NCBI GenBank assembly: GCA_947479475.1
Contig: CANJZW010000056.1
Span: 1-32,834 of the forward strand
From: Chthoniobacteraceae bacterium
Lineage (GTDB): Bacteria; Verrucomicrobiota; Verrucomicrobiia; Chthoniobacterales; Chthoniobacteraceae
Reading direction: 5' to 3'
Length of the DNA stretch: 32,834 bases
This document shows, in pieces, positions 1-7,408 of the stretch (position 1 is its first letter; each line of letters begins with the position of its first letter). The position numbers and the translations under genes were made by a program. The notes beneath the pieces were generated by a model, which saw nothing but the letters and a program-made list of their open reading frames with translations, was not told where the DNA came from and made no database searches.

Positions 1-30
1 GAGAGTTATCGCGGCCCCAGGCCGAAGTAG
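1..30 (+). CDS. IstB-like transposition helper, C-terminal tail (partial)
   Basis: Read from base 1, the frame gives ESYRGPRPK and then a TAG stop at 28-30. IstB ATPases of IS21-family elements commonly end in a short tail of the form NGESYR followed by a few basic residues, so this looks like the last nine residues of istB; the rest lies left of the window. The short match alone is weak. The direct repeats that follow at 104-141, where an IS21 end would be expected, make it more credible. It could still be a chance match. Confidence 0.5.
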   Translation, partial: ESYRGPRPK

Positions 31-103
31 AGACGCCAGGCGGGCATCCATCGGAGTGCGGCGGCGGGAGAAAACGCCCGCCCCGTACTCCGGCGGCCCT
101 CCA

Positions 104-141
104 CTTTCACACCGGCAGGACCCATCCGCTTTCACACCGGC
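104..141 (+). repeat. Two direct copies of CTTTCACACCGGC
   Basis: The copies lie at 104-116 and 129-141 and are identical over 13 bases, separated by 12 bases. They sit at the putative IS21-like right end and are probably transposase-binding repeats. Confidence 0.75.
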
Positions 142-148
142 CCTCGCA

Positions 149-320
149 AAGGCGATGCAAATGCCGCAGATAGAAGCCTAATTAGGCTATTTATCATGTA
201 ATTCAGTGAAAGTTTGAATAGCGAGATTGCTTAATCTGGGGCAGTTTGGGCAGTCAGACTGAAAGGCGGTGCGGTTCCTTCGAACAATTTCGTGCATCGC
301 TGGTCTACTGACTCAACCCC
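149..320. other. Leader region upstream of the M16 operon
   Basis: About 170 AT-richer bases lie between the IS-like end and the first M16 gene. They hold a perfect 14-base palindrome, AGCCTAATTAGGCT, at 175-188, which could be an operator. I see no convincing -35/-10 pair and no Shine-Dalgarno sequence before the ATG at 321 (the bases before it read CTCAACCCC). Confidence 0.4.
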
Positions 321-1703
321 ATGAAATCCGCTGTTTTCCTTTCCGCAGCCCTAACCGTGACCCTTGGCAGTTCCGCCCATTCGGCCCCTGCAAAAGTCGG
401 CCAGGGAAAAGAACTGGCTCAGGCTGCTGACGTTCGAAGCGTCCGTAAGCCCATCGAGTTCACCGAATACACCCTCGCCAATGGGATGCACGTCATCCTC
501 CATCAAAACCACGCGGCTCCGGTCATTGCCACCTACGTGCTCTACAAGGTGGGAAGCAAAAACGAACGCCCAGACCGCACCGGCTTCGCACATTTTTTCG
601 AACATTTGATGTTCGAGGGTTCCGAATTTATTCCGCGCGGCACGATCGACAAGTACATCTCGGGCGCTGGAGGCAACCTCAACGCCTCCACCTCCTTCGA
701 CAGAACCGACTACTACTTCAACCTGCCCGCGCATCAACTACCTCTGGCCCTTTGGATTGAGAGCGAGAGAATGCTTCATCCCCGCATCGATGAGGCAGGG
801 GTGGAGACGCAGCGGGCCGTCGTCAAAGAGGAGCGTAGACGCTCCTACGACAACCAGCCTTACGGGAGCCTGTTTGAGGAACTTTCCTCCCTGGTTTTCG
901 AAGGAACCCCCTACCAGTGGGTTCCCATCGGTTCTTTCCAGTACATCGACAAGGCCACGATCGAAGAGTTCCGCGCCTTCCACCGCACCTTTTATCGCCC
1001 GGAAAACGCCACACTGGTGGTCGCCGGCGACTTTCAGCAGGAGGATACGCGTAAACTGATCGAAGACTACTTTGGGACAATCCCCAACGGTGAGCCGATC
1101 CCTAGGCCCGCATTTGAATGGAAGCTCGACGTGAAGGGGAAGACGAAGGACGTGCTCAAAAAGAACACGCCCCTTCCCGCCCTCGTACACGCCTGGAGGG
1201 CGCCCTCGGAGACCGATCCCGATGCTTACCCTCTGGAAATGCTTTCCCATATTCTTGGCGAAGGCCGTTCCTCGCGCCTCTACCAGAGCCTGGTGGAAAA
1301 AAAGGGTGTCGCCATGAGCGTGAGCCCGTACTGCTATCTTCTGGAAAAAACGGGGATGCTGGCCATTGAAGTCACCGGTCAGGCTGGCGCATCTCTGGAA
1401 GAACTGGAGCAAGTTCTAACGGACGAAATCACTCGTGTTGTAAAAGAGGGTGTCTCTGAGGAAGAATTCCAGAAAGCCCGCAATGCCATGGAGAGCCAGT
1501 TTGCGCAGTCAGGAGGCACGATGTCGGATCGTGCACGCACGCTAGCCCACTACTCAACGTTCTACGGCGAAACGGCTCTGATCAACACGGAACTAGAACG
1601 CTATTTGGCGGTTAAACGTGATGATCTCCAGCGTGTGGCGAAAAAATATTTCACCCCGTCAGGCAAATTCGTACTCCGCTATCCCCTTCCACAATCTAAA
1701 TAA
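321..1703 (+). CDS. M16 (insulinase/pitrilysin family) zinc peptidase, catalytic subunit
   Basis: This is a 460-residue exported peptidase. The N-terminus (about residues 1-22, ending near AHSA) looks like a signal peptide, so the protein probably acts in the periplasm. The inverted zinc motif HFFEH is at residues 91-95 (His91, Glu94, His95). The third zinc ligand is expected about 75 residues later and fits Glu170 or Glu171 in the segment VVKEERR. The C-terminal half has the usual second M16 fold with a GEGRSSRLYQSL segment. It probably pairs with the next gene, nine bases downstream, which has lost the zinc motif; such active/inactive pairs of about 450 residues each are typical of bacterial two-subunit M16 enzymes. 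The substrate is unknown; peptides or misfolded exported proteins are plausible. Confidence 0.9.
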   Translation: MKSAVFLSAALTVTLGSSAHSAPAKVGQGKELAQAADVRSVRKPIEFTEYTLANGMHVILHQNHAAPVIATYVLYKVGSKNERPDRTGFAHFFEHLMFEGSEFIPRGTIDKYISGAGGNLNASTSFDRTDYYFNLPAHQLPLALWIESERMLHPRIDEAGVETQRAVVKEERRRSYDNQPYGSLFEELSSLVFEGTPYQWVPIGSFQYIDKATIEEFRAFHRTFYRPENATLVVAGDFQQEDTRKLIEDYFGTIPNGEPIPRPAFEWKLDVKGKTKDVLKKNTPLPALVHAWRAPSETDPDAYPLEMLSHILGEGRSSRLYQSLVEKKGVAMSVSPYCYLLEKTGMLAIEVTGQAGASLEELEQVLTDEITRVVKEGVSEEEFQKARNAMESQFAQSGGTMSDRARTLAHYSTFYGETALINTELERYLAVKRDDLQRVAKKYFTPSGKFVLRYPLPQSK

Positions 1704-1712
1704 GGCGCGGCC

Positions 1713-3152
1713 ATGTTTCCTTCTCTTTTCAAATCCTCATTGCTGTGTCCTGCGTTCGTTTGTCTCGGACTGGTAACAGCTTCCGACACGCAAGGCGCCG
1801 ACGTGAATCGCTCCATCAAGCCTAACCCAGGGTCCGCACCTTCCGCTTCCTTCCCGGAATTCAAGGACCTCACCCTCCCCAACGGCCTGCGCGTGTTTAT
1901 CATCCAGGATGACCGCCGCCCCATGGTGACGTTCCGCCTTGTTGTTAAATCCGGTTCCTCTAGCGACAACGCCAAGCCCGGAACAGCCTCCCTGGTCGCC
2001 AACCTGCTCAATAGGGGCACCAAAACGCGCTCTGCGGAGGCCTTTGCCAAAGAATCCGATTTCCTGGGTTCCCGCGTCGAAGCCGCCGCCGGGCCAGATT
2101 CCACCTCCCTCATTGCCAGCGCTCTCAATAAATACACTGGTCAGCTTCTCGACCTCATGTCCGACGCCGCGCGCAATCCTGTCTTCTTAGAAGAGCAACT
2201 TTCCAAGGCGCGTAAAATTAGCCTTTCGGCCTTGGAAGCGCAAAAACAGCAACCCCAGGCACTCCTCTCAAAGCTCGTCGCCAAGGTGGTTTACGGAGGC
2301 CATCCGTACGGCAGGCTGGCAACCCCGGAAAGTGTTTCCTCGATCGAGCAGCAGGATCTGGTGCAGTACCATCAAAGCCATTTCCACCCTAAAAACGCGA
2401 CGCTCGCCGTGGTTGGCGATATTTCGCCGGAACAGGTTTTGCCCTTGATTGAGAAGGCCTTTGGTTCGTGGGAAAACGCAGACATCCCCAAACTCCAGTC
2501 ATCGCTCCTGCCTGAGATCAAGGGCCGCTCAGTCCATCTGGTGGATCGCCCTGGCTCCGTGCAAAGCAACATCGCCGTATGCCGCCCCGGGCCGAAGCGG
2601 AATACTCCTGACCTTCCCGAAGTTTTGGTGCTCAACTCCACCTTGGGCGGAGGCTTTTCCGGAAGACTCTTTCAAAATCTAAGGGAGACTCACGGCTGGA
2701 CTTACGGCGCCTATTCCGCATTTGATCCGCGCCGCGAAGCCGGAAGCTTTGAAGCCTCGGCAGAAACTCGAAACGAGGTCACCGCACCCGCGGTGACGGA
2801 AATCCTGAAAGAGATCGACCGCCTCTGCAAGGAACCAGCCCCGGAAGCTGAACTCGCCTTGCAGAGGGAATACAACATCGGCAACTACCTTCTGAGCCTT
2901 GAAAAAAGCGACCGTACGGCCCAGCGCGTGCAGGACATCGACCTTTACGGCCTGCCCCAAGATTTCTACAAGACGTACGCACGCCGGATGGGTGGAGTGA
3001 CTCCATCGCTGATGCAGGCCACCGCCCAAGCTCACCTGGACACGGATAATATCTGCATTGTCGTTGTCGGCGAGGCCAAAGACATCAAGTCCACTCTCGA
3101 GGCCTTCGGACCAGTCACGGTTTACGACACGGACTTGAAGGTTAAAAACTAG
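1713..3152 (+). CDS. M16 family peptidase-like protein, non-catalytic partner subunit
   Basis: This 479-residue protein has an N-terminal export signal (about residues 1-29, ending near TQGA). It has M16 architecture, but where the zinc motif should be (after the segment KPGTASL) the sequence reads SLVANLLNRG, with no HxxEH. The C-terminal half keeps the family segment GGGFSGRLFQNLRETHGWTYGAYS, whose Arg and Tyr contribute to substrate binding in active pairs. It is therefore probably the partner that completes the active site or chamber of the preceding peptidase. The two genes are nine bases apart, with an AAGG-like site before this ATG, which suggests co-transcription and co-translation. 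It converges on folB with 19 bases between stops. Confidence 0.88.
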   Translation: MFPSLFKSSLLCPAFVCLGLVTASDTQGADVNRSIKPNPGSAPSASFPEFKDLTLPNGLRVFIIQDDRRPMVTFRLVVKSGSSSDNAKPGTASLVANLLNRGTKTRSAEAFAKESDFLGSRVEAAAGPDSTSLIASALNKYTGQLLDLMSDAARNPVFLEEQLSKARKISLSALEAQKQQPQALLSKLVAKVVYGGHPYGRLATPESVSSIEQQDLVQYHQSHFHPKNATLAVVGDISPEQVLPLIEKAFGSWENADIPKLQSSLLPEIKGRSVHLVDRPGSVQSNIAVCRPGPKRNTPDLPEVLVLNSTLGGGFSGRLFQNLRETHGWTYGAYSAFDPRREAGSFEASAETRNEVTAPAVTEILKEIDRLCKEPAPEAELALQREYNIGNYLLSLEKSDRTAQRVQDIDLYGLPQDFYKTYARRMGGVTPSLMQATAQAHLDTDNICIVVVGEAKDIKSTLEAFGPVTVYDTDLKVKN

Positions 3153-3171
3153 CAGGGCTAAAAGCGCCGGG

Positions 3172-3549
3172 CTAAGCGGTTCGCCGGATGCGAACCGCCA
3201 CAAATTCGGTGTCAGGGAGGATGTACTTTCGCAGTTCAAGCTCGACCGCGGCCACGGCAAATTCCGTGAGAATACACGCGGCAATCTCCTCCACCAAAGT
3301 CTCGATCAACTTGCGGGGCCGCTCAGCAGCGTATTTGCGGAGCCTGCGGGTGAGGGCAAAGTAGTCGACGGTTTGAGTCAAATCGTCATCAAGACCGATG
3401 AATCCCCTTTTGGGAAAAACAGTGAGGTTCAGGGTGAGCCTCTGCGGTTCGGCTCTTTCCTCATCAGGAACACCCACATTAGCGCTTAACTCCAAGTTGG
3501 AAACGACAATGGCATCGGCTGCCTCGTTAGCATGGGATCGTGAGTTCAT
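3172..3549 (-). CDS. folB: Dihydroneopterin aldolase
   Basis: This 125-residue protein is the usual length for FolB, which converts 7,8-dihydroneopterin to 6-hydroxymethyl-7,8-dihydropterin and glycolaldehyde in folate synthesis. Visible family features are IVVSNLELSANVGVPDEE near residues 14-31 with the substrate-binding Glu, TVDY at 60-63, the LIETLVEEIA helix at 81-90, and Lys108 in the strand LELRKY. The usual KP at that lysine is KY here. I chose the ATG at 3549 because the reading frame upstream of it runs through the end of the PBP2 gene, which stops at 3561, leaving an 11-base gap. It is the last gene of a minus-strand run that starts with the cytochrome-like gene. No other folate genes are in the window. 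Confidence 0.85.
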   Translation of the reverse strand: MNSRSHANEAADAIVVSNLELSANVGVPDEERAEPQRLTLNLTVFPKRGFIGLDDDLTQTVDYFALTRRLRKYAAERPRKLIETLVEEIAACILTEFAVAAVELELRKYILPDTEFVAVRIRRTA

Positions 3550-3560
3550 TTCAGGAGTCT

Positions 3561-5606
3561 CTAACCGAAGATTCTCTTCCAGAAGGGCGTGGGAGTCTGC
3601 TTGGGCGTTGTCGGAGTAGGTTCCTGGGGAACGCCTTCCTGATCTGAGGAATCCGTGGGCACAGAATCCGTCTTCCTCGGAGTGATTTGAATGATGGCGG
3701 GCTCGATGTCGTTCCCATTTTCGTCCTTGAACGGCACCGGTTTGATATTTGCGGGGTTCTTGAAATATTCCCGCAACACCTTGCCCACCATCGGTGCAGC
3801 ATGCGATCCTCCGTGAACGTCGTTGCGATGCGGATCCCCTTCGTAGACCACGGCAAATGCGACACGAGGCCCTTCGGCAGGGGCAAAGCCAGCAAACCAC
3901 GCCACGGTTTGATTGTTGTGCCACTGGGCTGTGCCTGTTTTGCCTGCCACGTTCACCTTGTCCACCTTTGCCTGATGCGCCGTTCCACGCGAACCGGCAA
4001 CCACCTGCAGCATCCCCTGGCGCAGAGCAAGTTGTGTCTCAGGCGGAATCTCTATGCGCCGTTTGATGCGCACATTATAGGCGTTCACCACCTCGCCAGT
4101 GATATCCTGAATCTGTTGCACAAGGCGGGACTGGTACAAAACCCCACCGTTGCCGAGCACGGCCATTCCCTGCGCCATTTGCAACGGAGTTATTTCCGTA
4201 GACCCCTGGCCAATCGCAAGCATCGCCAATTGTCCGCCGACCATGCGCACGCTGTGTCTCTGACGCATGTATTCATCGGTGGGTATCAGTCCCGGGCTTT
4301 CATCCGGAATTGGAATCCCTGTTTTTTCACCAAACCCGACGCTGTTCGCGTAATCCGTGATGACGTTGGCGCCGATTTTAAGGCCAGCCTGATAAAACCA
4401 AGTATTGCAGGACTGCTCCAGCGCCTCAGCGAAATTTAAATTTCCAGTATTGGTCTTTTTCCAGTTATGGAAAATACGGTCCCCGACCTGGAACCCGGGA
4501 GCGCACTCGTACTCCTCGGTGGGGCTGATTTTACCAGAAGCCAGCCCGGCTAGCCCCACGAAACATTTGAAAGTTGAACCCGGCGGATACGATGCCATGG
4601 AGTAACGCGGGAAGAGGGGCTCGTTCTTATCTTTGGTCAACGCCGCGTAATCAGCATCGCTGATAAACGGAACAAACTGATTCGGATTGATTGGGGGCCA
4701 CGAAGCCATCGCAAGAATATCCCCGTTTTGGGGATCCATGACCACCATGGCGCCCCTCTTAGTCCCCGCGGCCAAAGCGGCTTCACAGCTGCGCTGAAGT
4801 GAGAGATCCAGCGTGGTGATCACGTGTTTGCCCGCGATCGGAGTGATACTCACCTGCTCGGAAGCTTTTTTGCCAGCCCCGTTGTAAGTCACATTCAGCT
4901 GCCCAGATTCACCACGGAGCAACTGGTCGAACGTCTGCTCAAGGCCGGCACGCCCCTCCAAATCGGGCCAAAGCGACTCGTTGTTCTCTACGGGGCTGTC
5001 TTGAAACTTTCCAGTCCGTCCCACGTACCCGAGCGCGTGGCCTGCGAGGGTTCCCTGGGGATAGTGCCGCGCATAAAACGGAAGCACCTCCCAGTTCGCA
5101 TTTTGTGCCTCTTTTATTTTTGTCTGCTCCTTGGCATTCAGATTCTGCAGAAGGATGTAGGGCAGCAGTGGGCGGTTCCGGTAGTGTTTGAGCGCCGCTC
5201 CAGGCTGGGTGGTCACGGGGCGTCCCAGAAGCTCACCAAGTTTCTGTGCCTCCCCCGCCACAAAGGCGTTCACCTCGACCTCCGTAAACTTAAACGGTCG
5301 AGGAAACTGGAGCGCCAGATTGTAACCCATCCGCTGCAGGGCGAGTGGCTCCCCATTGCGATCGCAAATCTGTCCGCGAGGAGCGGGAATGTTGAACACC
5401 CAAAAACGCGCCTGCTTCTGCGTATCCCACGTCGGACTAGCACCCTGGGCCGGAGCCTCCACGGTTGCCGTTTCCGAAGGCGGGGATCCCGGTTGCTGTC
5501 CGTGTAGAAACGAGACACTCCCAAAAAACGAAAAACATAGAAGCGTCGCAGGCTGTAAAAGAGCGGCTCCACCCATGTTTCGAGGCCCGAATCGCAGTGG
5601 GCGCAT
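3561..5606 (-). CDS. mrdA: Penicillin-binding protein 2 (peptidoglycan transpeptidase)
   Basis: This 681-residue class B PBP crosslinks peptidoglycan during cell elongation. An N-terminal hydrophobic segment (about residues 14-36) anchors it in the inner membrane. The pedestal domain begins with PAPRGQICDRNGEPLAL (75-90). The transpeptidase motifs are complete: STFK at 344-347 with catalytic Ser344, SCN at 399-401 and KTG at 556-558. The last 50 residues are Pro/Thr-rich and probably disordered. The start codon overlaps the stop of the upstream TatD-type gene in a TAATG arrangement, which suggests translational coupling. The usual partner, rodA, is not adjacent; folB follows instead. PBP2 fits better than PBP3 because of the pedestal sequence and length, but paralogue assignment needs a tree. 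Confidence 0.88.
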   Translation of the reverse strand: MRPLRFGPRNMGGAALLQPATLLCFSFFGSVSFLHGQQPGSPPSETATVEAPAQGASPTWDTQKQARFWVFNIPAPRGQICDRNGEPLALQRMGYNLALQFPRPFKFTEVEVNAFVAGEAQKLGELLGRPVTTQPGAALKHYRNRPLLPYILLQNLNAKEQTKIKEAQNANWEVLPFYARHYPQGTLAGHALGYVGRTGKFQDSPVENNESLWPDLEGRAGLEQTFDQLLRGESGQLNVTYNGAGKKASEQVSITPIAGKHVITTLDLSLQRSCEAALAAGTKRGAMVVMDPQNGDILAMASWPPINPNQFVPFISDADYAALTKDKNEPLFPRYSMASYPPGSTFKCFVGLAGLASGKISPTEEYECAPGFQVGDRIFHNWKKTNTGNLNFAEALEQSCNTWFYQAGLKIGANVITDYANSVGFGEKTGIPIPDESPGLIPTDEYMRQRHSVRMVGGQLAMLAIGQGSTEITPLQMAQGMAVLGNGGVLYQSRLVQQIQDITGEVVNAYNVRIKRRIEIPPETQLALRQGMLQVVAGSRGTAHQAKVDKVNVAGKTGTAQWHNNQTVAWFAGFAPAEGPRVAFAVVYEGDPHRNDVHGGSHAAPMVGKVLREYFKNPANIKPVPFKDENGNDIEPAIIQITPRKTDSVPTDSSDQEGVPQEPTPTTPKQTPTPFWKRIFG

Positions 5607-6409
5607 TAGCTGATTTGGAAGCGGGGATTCTGCGAAAGAAACCGCATCGGGTTGCCGTAGACCAAAGCATCAACGGCTTCTTTGGAGTGTCCCCGGCGGC
5701 CCATTTCGATCGCGGTACGCGGAACTGCCAGCGGTTCTGAGCGGCCCCAATCGCAGGCGCAGTTGAGCCAGAGATTTTTCATCCCTGCACGTTCGACCAT
5801 GTCGATGGCGCGCGCGGGCGTCGCTTTGGATTCGGGATAAAGGGTGATGCCTGCCCAGAAACCGGCATCCAGAACCATGTCGACGGTGTGTTCCTCAACG
5901 TGGTCAATGATAACCCTCCCAGGGTTGATTCTGGAATCCGCTCGAAGGACATCCAGAATAAGGTTGGTCCCCTTGAACTTATCTTCCAGATGGGGGGTGT
6001 GAACGAGGATCAATTGATCGTGCCTAGCGGCCAAATCAATGTGCTCCTCCAAAATCGCGATTTCGTTCCGCGTGTTTTTGTTGAGCCCAATCTCTCCTAT
6101 CCCGAGCACATTACCGCGCTTCAGAAATTCAGGAATGATGCCGAGTACATCCCTGGCAAGGCCCATGTCCTCGGACTCTTTAGGGTTGATGCACAGCCAG
6201 CTAAAATGGGGCAGCCCGAATTTTGCAGCACGCTTGGGCTCGTAGTCTGTGAGTTGGCAAAAATAGTCGTAGAAGCCGTCTACGCTGCTGCGGTCAAAGC
6301 CCGCCCAGAAAGCGGGTTCGCAGATCGCCACACAGCCCGCCATCCGCATTGCCTCGTAGTCATCCGTAATACGGCTGACCATGTGTGCGTGAGGCTCGAT
6401 GTAACGCAT
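5606..6409 (-). CDS. TatD-family metal-dependent hydrolase (EboB-like)
   Basis: This 267-residue TIM-barrel hydrolase has the family metal ligands: HAH at residues 7-9, Glu106 in GEIGLN, His137 in VHTPH, His170 in IDHVEEH and Asp220 in CACDWG. The overall pattern, beginning RYIEPHAHMVSR and including EPAFWAGFDR and GEIGLNKNTRNE, resembles from memory the TatD-type protein of the ebo gene cluster more than the DNase TatD/YcfH. The frame stays open to 6514, but the ATG at 6409 is preferred because it starts at the conserved MRYIEPHAH and lies 40 bases after the stop of the preceding small gene. Its stop overlaps the PBP2 start. The substrate is unknown. No other ebo-type enzymes (UbiA-like prenyltransferase, dehydroquinate-synthase-like, phosphodiesterase-like) are in this window. 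Confidence 0.8.
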   Translation of the reverse strand: MRYIEPHAHMVSRITDDYEAMRMAGCVAICEPAFWAGFDRSSVDGFYDYFCQLTDYEPKRAAKFGLPHFSWLCINPKESEDMGLARDVLGIIPEFLKRGNVLGIGEIGLNKNTRNEIAILEEHIDLAARHDQLILVHTPHLEDKFKGTNLILDVLRADSRINPGRVIIDHVEEHTVDMVLDAGFWAGITLYPESKATPARAIDMVERAGMKNLWLNCACDWGRSEPLAVPRTAIEMGRRGHSKEAVDALVYGNPMRFLSQNPRFQIS

Positions 6410-6449
6410 GCGATAGATGGGAAGGACGGGAGCGAAGAAGGCGGCGGAA

Positions 6450-6719
6450 TCAGGGTGTGGCTCCAGGCCATGCACCGCAGGCGCCTTTCCCTGTGGCGGC
6501 AGAAATCGGGACAACCGTAGGGTCGCTCAGCGCCATAAGCACCGATTTAGCGCGCTCCGCATGGGCAGAGGAAAGCAACGGCAGCGCTTTCCGGATTGCG
6601 GCAAGCCTGAAATCGGCCTCCCCTTCCGAGCGATCCACGCGGTCAAGGAATGCGGCGAGCTCGATGAGCTTGCAGCGGGCGTCCATGAAATACAGGTCAA
6701 GAACCTGATCGCGCGTCAT
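6450..6719 (-). CDS. Small conserved protein preceding the TatD-type hydrolase (possibly EboA-like)
   Basis: This is an 89-residue soluble protein with no signal peptide or membrane segment. The N-terminal half (residues 1-60) is predicted helical, with the segments YFMDARCKLIELAAFLDRVDR and FRLAAIRKALPLL; the C-terminal part reads DPTVVPISAATGKGACGAWPG. It sits 40 bases before the TatD-type gene on the same strand. I remember similar short proteins next to Ebo-like TatD hydrolases in related bacteria, some labelled EboA-domain, but cannot confirm this here. The conserved-looking Gly/Ala/Trp end may be a binding or processing site; that is speculation. The combination of helix composition, ATG start and tight spacing supports a real gene. 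Confidence 0.65.
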   Translation of the reverse strand: MTRDQVLDLYFMDARCKLIELAAFLDRVDRSEGEADFRLAAIRKALPLLSSAHAERAKSVLMALSDPTVVPISAATGKGACGAWPGATP

Positions 6720-6754
6720 TGCTTGGAAGGGAGGCTGATTTTTAGAGGGAAGGA

Positions 6755-7171
6755 CTAGTCCTTCTTGAAGTCTTCGTGCCCCTTCTTCTTCAAGTCGTTC
6801 AACTTGTCGAACGAAGCCTTGGCTGCGGCCGTATTGCCTGCGGTCACGGCGGCCTCCAAAGTGGAAACCTCCTTGGCGAATGCAGCCATCTGAGCCTTGT
6901 ACTTTTCCAAATAGGCGGCTTTCCCAGCGGCGGGCTGGTCGGCCGTGGTCTTTGGCTCCATCTTGGCGGTGGACTCGGTGGTTTTCTTGATGTCGGCGAT
7001 AAGCTTCAAGTTCTCATCTTTCTTAGCCGGCTCTTCGATCGATTTTTTGAGAGCTTTGTACGCCTTGTTCATGACGCTCATTTCCTTCTCCATGGGCGTG
7101 TCTTCCGCGTAAGCGGAAAGGCCAAGGGTTAGAACGAGAGCGAGGGGGGTGATGTGTTTCAGCATTTTCAT
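6755..7171 (-). CDS. Exported cytochrome b562-like four-helix-bundle protein
   Basis: This 138-residue protein starts with a signal peptide (about residues 1-22, ending LGLSAYA). The mature part is Lys/Ala/Glu-rich and helical, as in the cytochrome b562 family. The family's two haem ligands are a Met near the start and a His near the end of the mature chain. Here Met31, in EMSVMNKAYKALKK, aligns with the Escherichia coli Met7 region (METLNDNLK), and His132, in LKKKGHEDFKK, sits where the C-terminal ligand is expected. So haem binding is possible, though the covalent CxxCH-type link is absent. The function would be periplasmic electron transfer or stress sensing; neither is established. It lies 35 bases upstream of the small conserved gene and may head that operon. 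Confidence 0.7.
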   Translation of the reverse strand: MKMLKHITPLALVLTLGLSAYAEDTPMEKEMSVMNKAYKALKKSIEEPAKKDENLKLIADIKKTTESTAKMEPKTTADQPAAGKAAYLEKYKAQMAAFAKEVSTLEAAVTAGNTAAAKASFDKLNDLKKKGHEDFKKD

Positions 7172-7408
7172 ACAGATTGAATATTTGGGTTAACGGTGAA
7201 TCAGCCTTTTGCCAAGGTCTGATTCTACCTCACTTCATTAGAGCGAGTCCCAAGCCAAACGTTGGGAACAAAATTGCGCAACTGCCGAATTTCCTTTTTT
7301 TTAAACCCATTCCAGGCGGTTTTCGCCAAAATTACACGTTGCACCGTCCCTAAAGAGTCACCACTTTGCTCAGCCCGTCTTAGCTTATCCCAATTTTATC
7401 CCAGTTTT
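7172..7408. other. Divergent intergenic region between the cytochrome-like gene and glmM
   Basis: These 237 bases separate divergent genes and should carry promoters for both. I see no clear consensus pair. Just before the glmM ATG the sequence repeats with an 11-base period: TTATCCCAATT, TTATCCCAGTT, TTATGAGCGAA (7385-7417). No Shine-Dalgarno site precedes the ATG at 7409. Confidence 0.4.

Larger units (their letters stand above)
1..148 (+). mobile_element. Right end of an IS21-family-like insertion element (partial)
   Basis: The istB-like tail is followed by about 70 bases of GC-rich sequence and then two direct copies of CTTTCACACCGGC at 104-116 and 129-141, 25 bases apart. IS21-family elements typically end in multiple short repeats, thought to be transposase-binding sites, just outside istB, and the element finishes in CA. 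A CA occurs at 147-148, which I take as the tentative boundary. The left end and the transposase gene are outside the window. Family assignment is inference. Confidence 0.5.

Noticed and set aside
738..1412. Long open frame of 224 codons on the minus strand inside the first M16 gene
   Set aside because: It lies wholly inside a well-supported peptidase gene, shows no recognisable family or signal, and is explained by GC-rich shadow coding.
3687..4439. Open frame of 250 codons on the plus strand inside PBP2
   Set aside because: It overlaps the PBP2 transpeptidase domain, whose motifs are complete on the other strand.
5888..6520. Open frame of 210 codons on the plus strand across the TatD-type gene
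   Set aside because: The TatD protein has all its metal ligands in the opposite frame.
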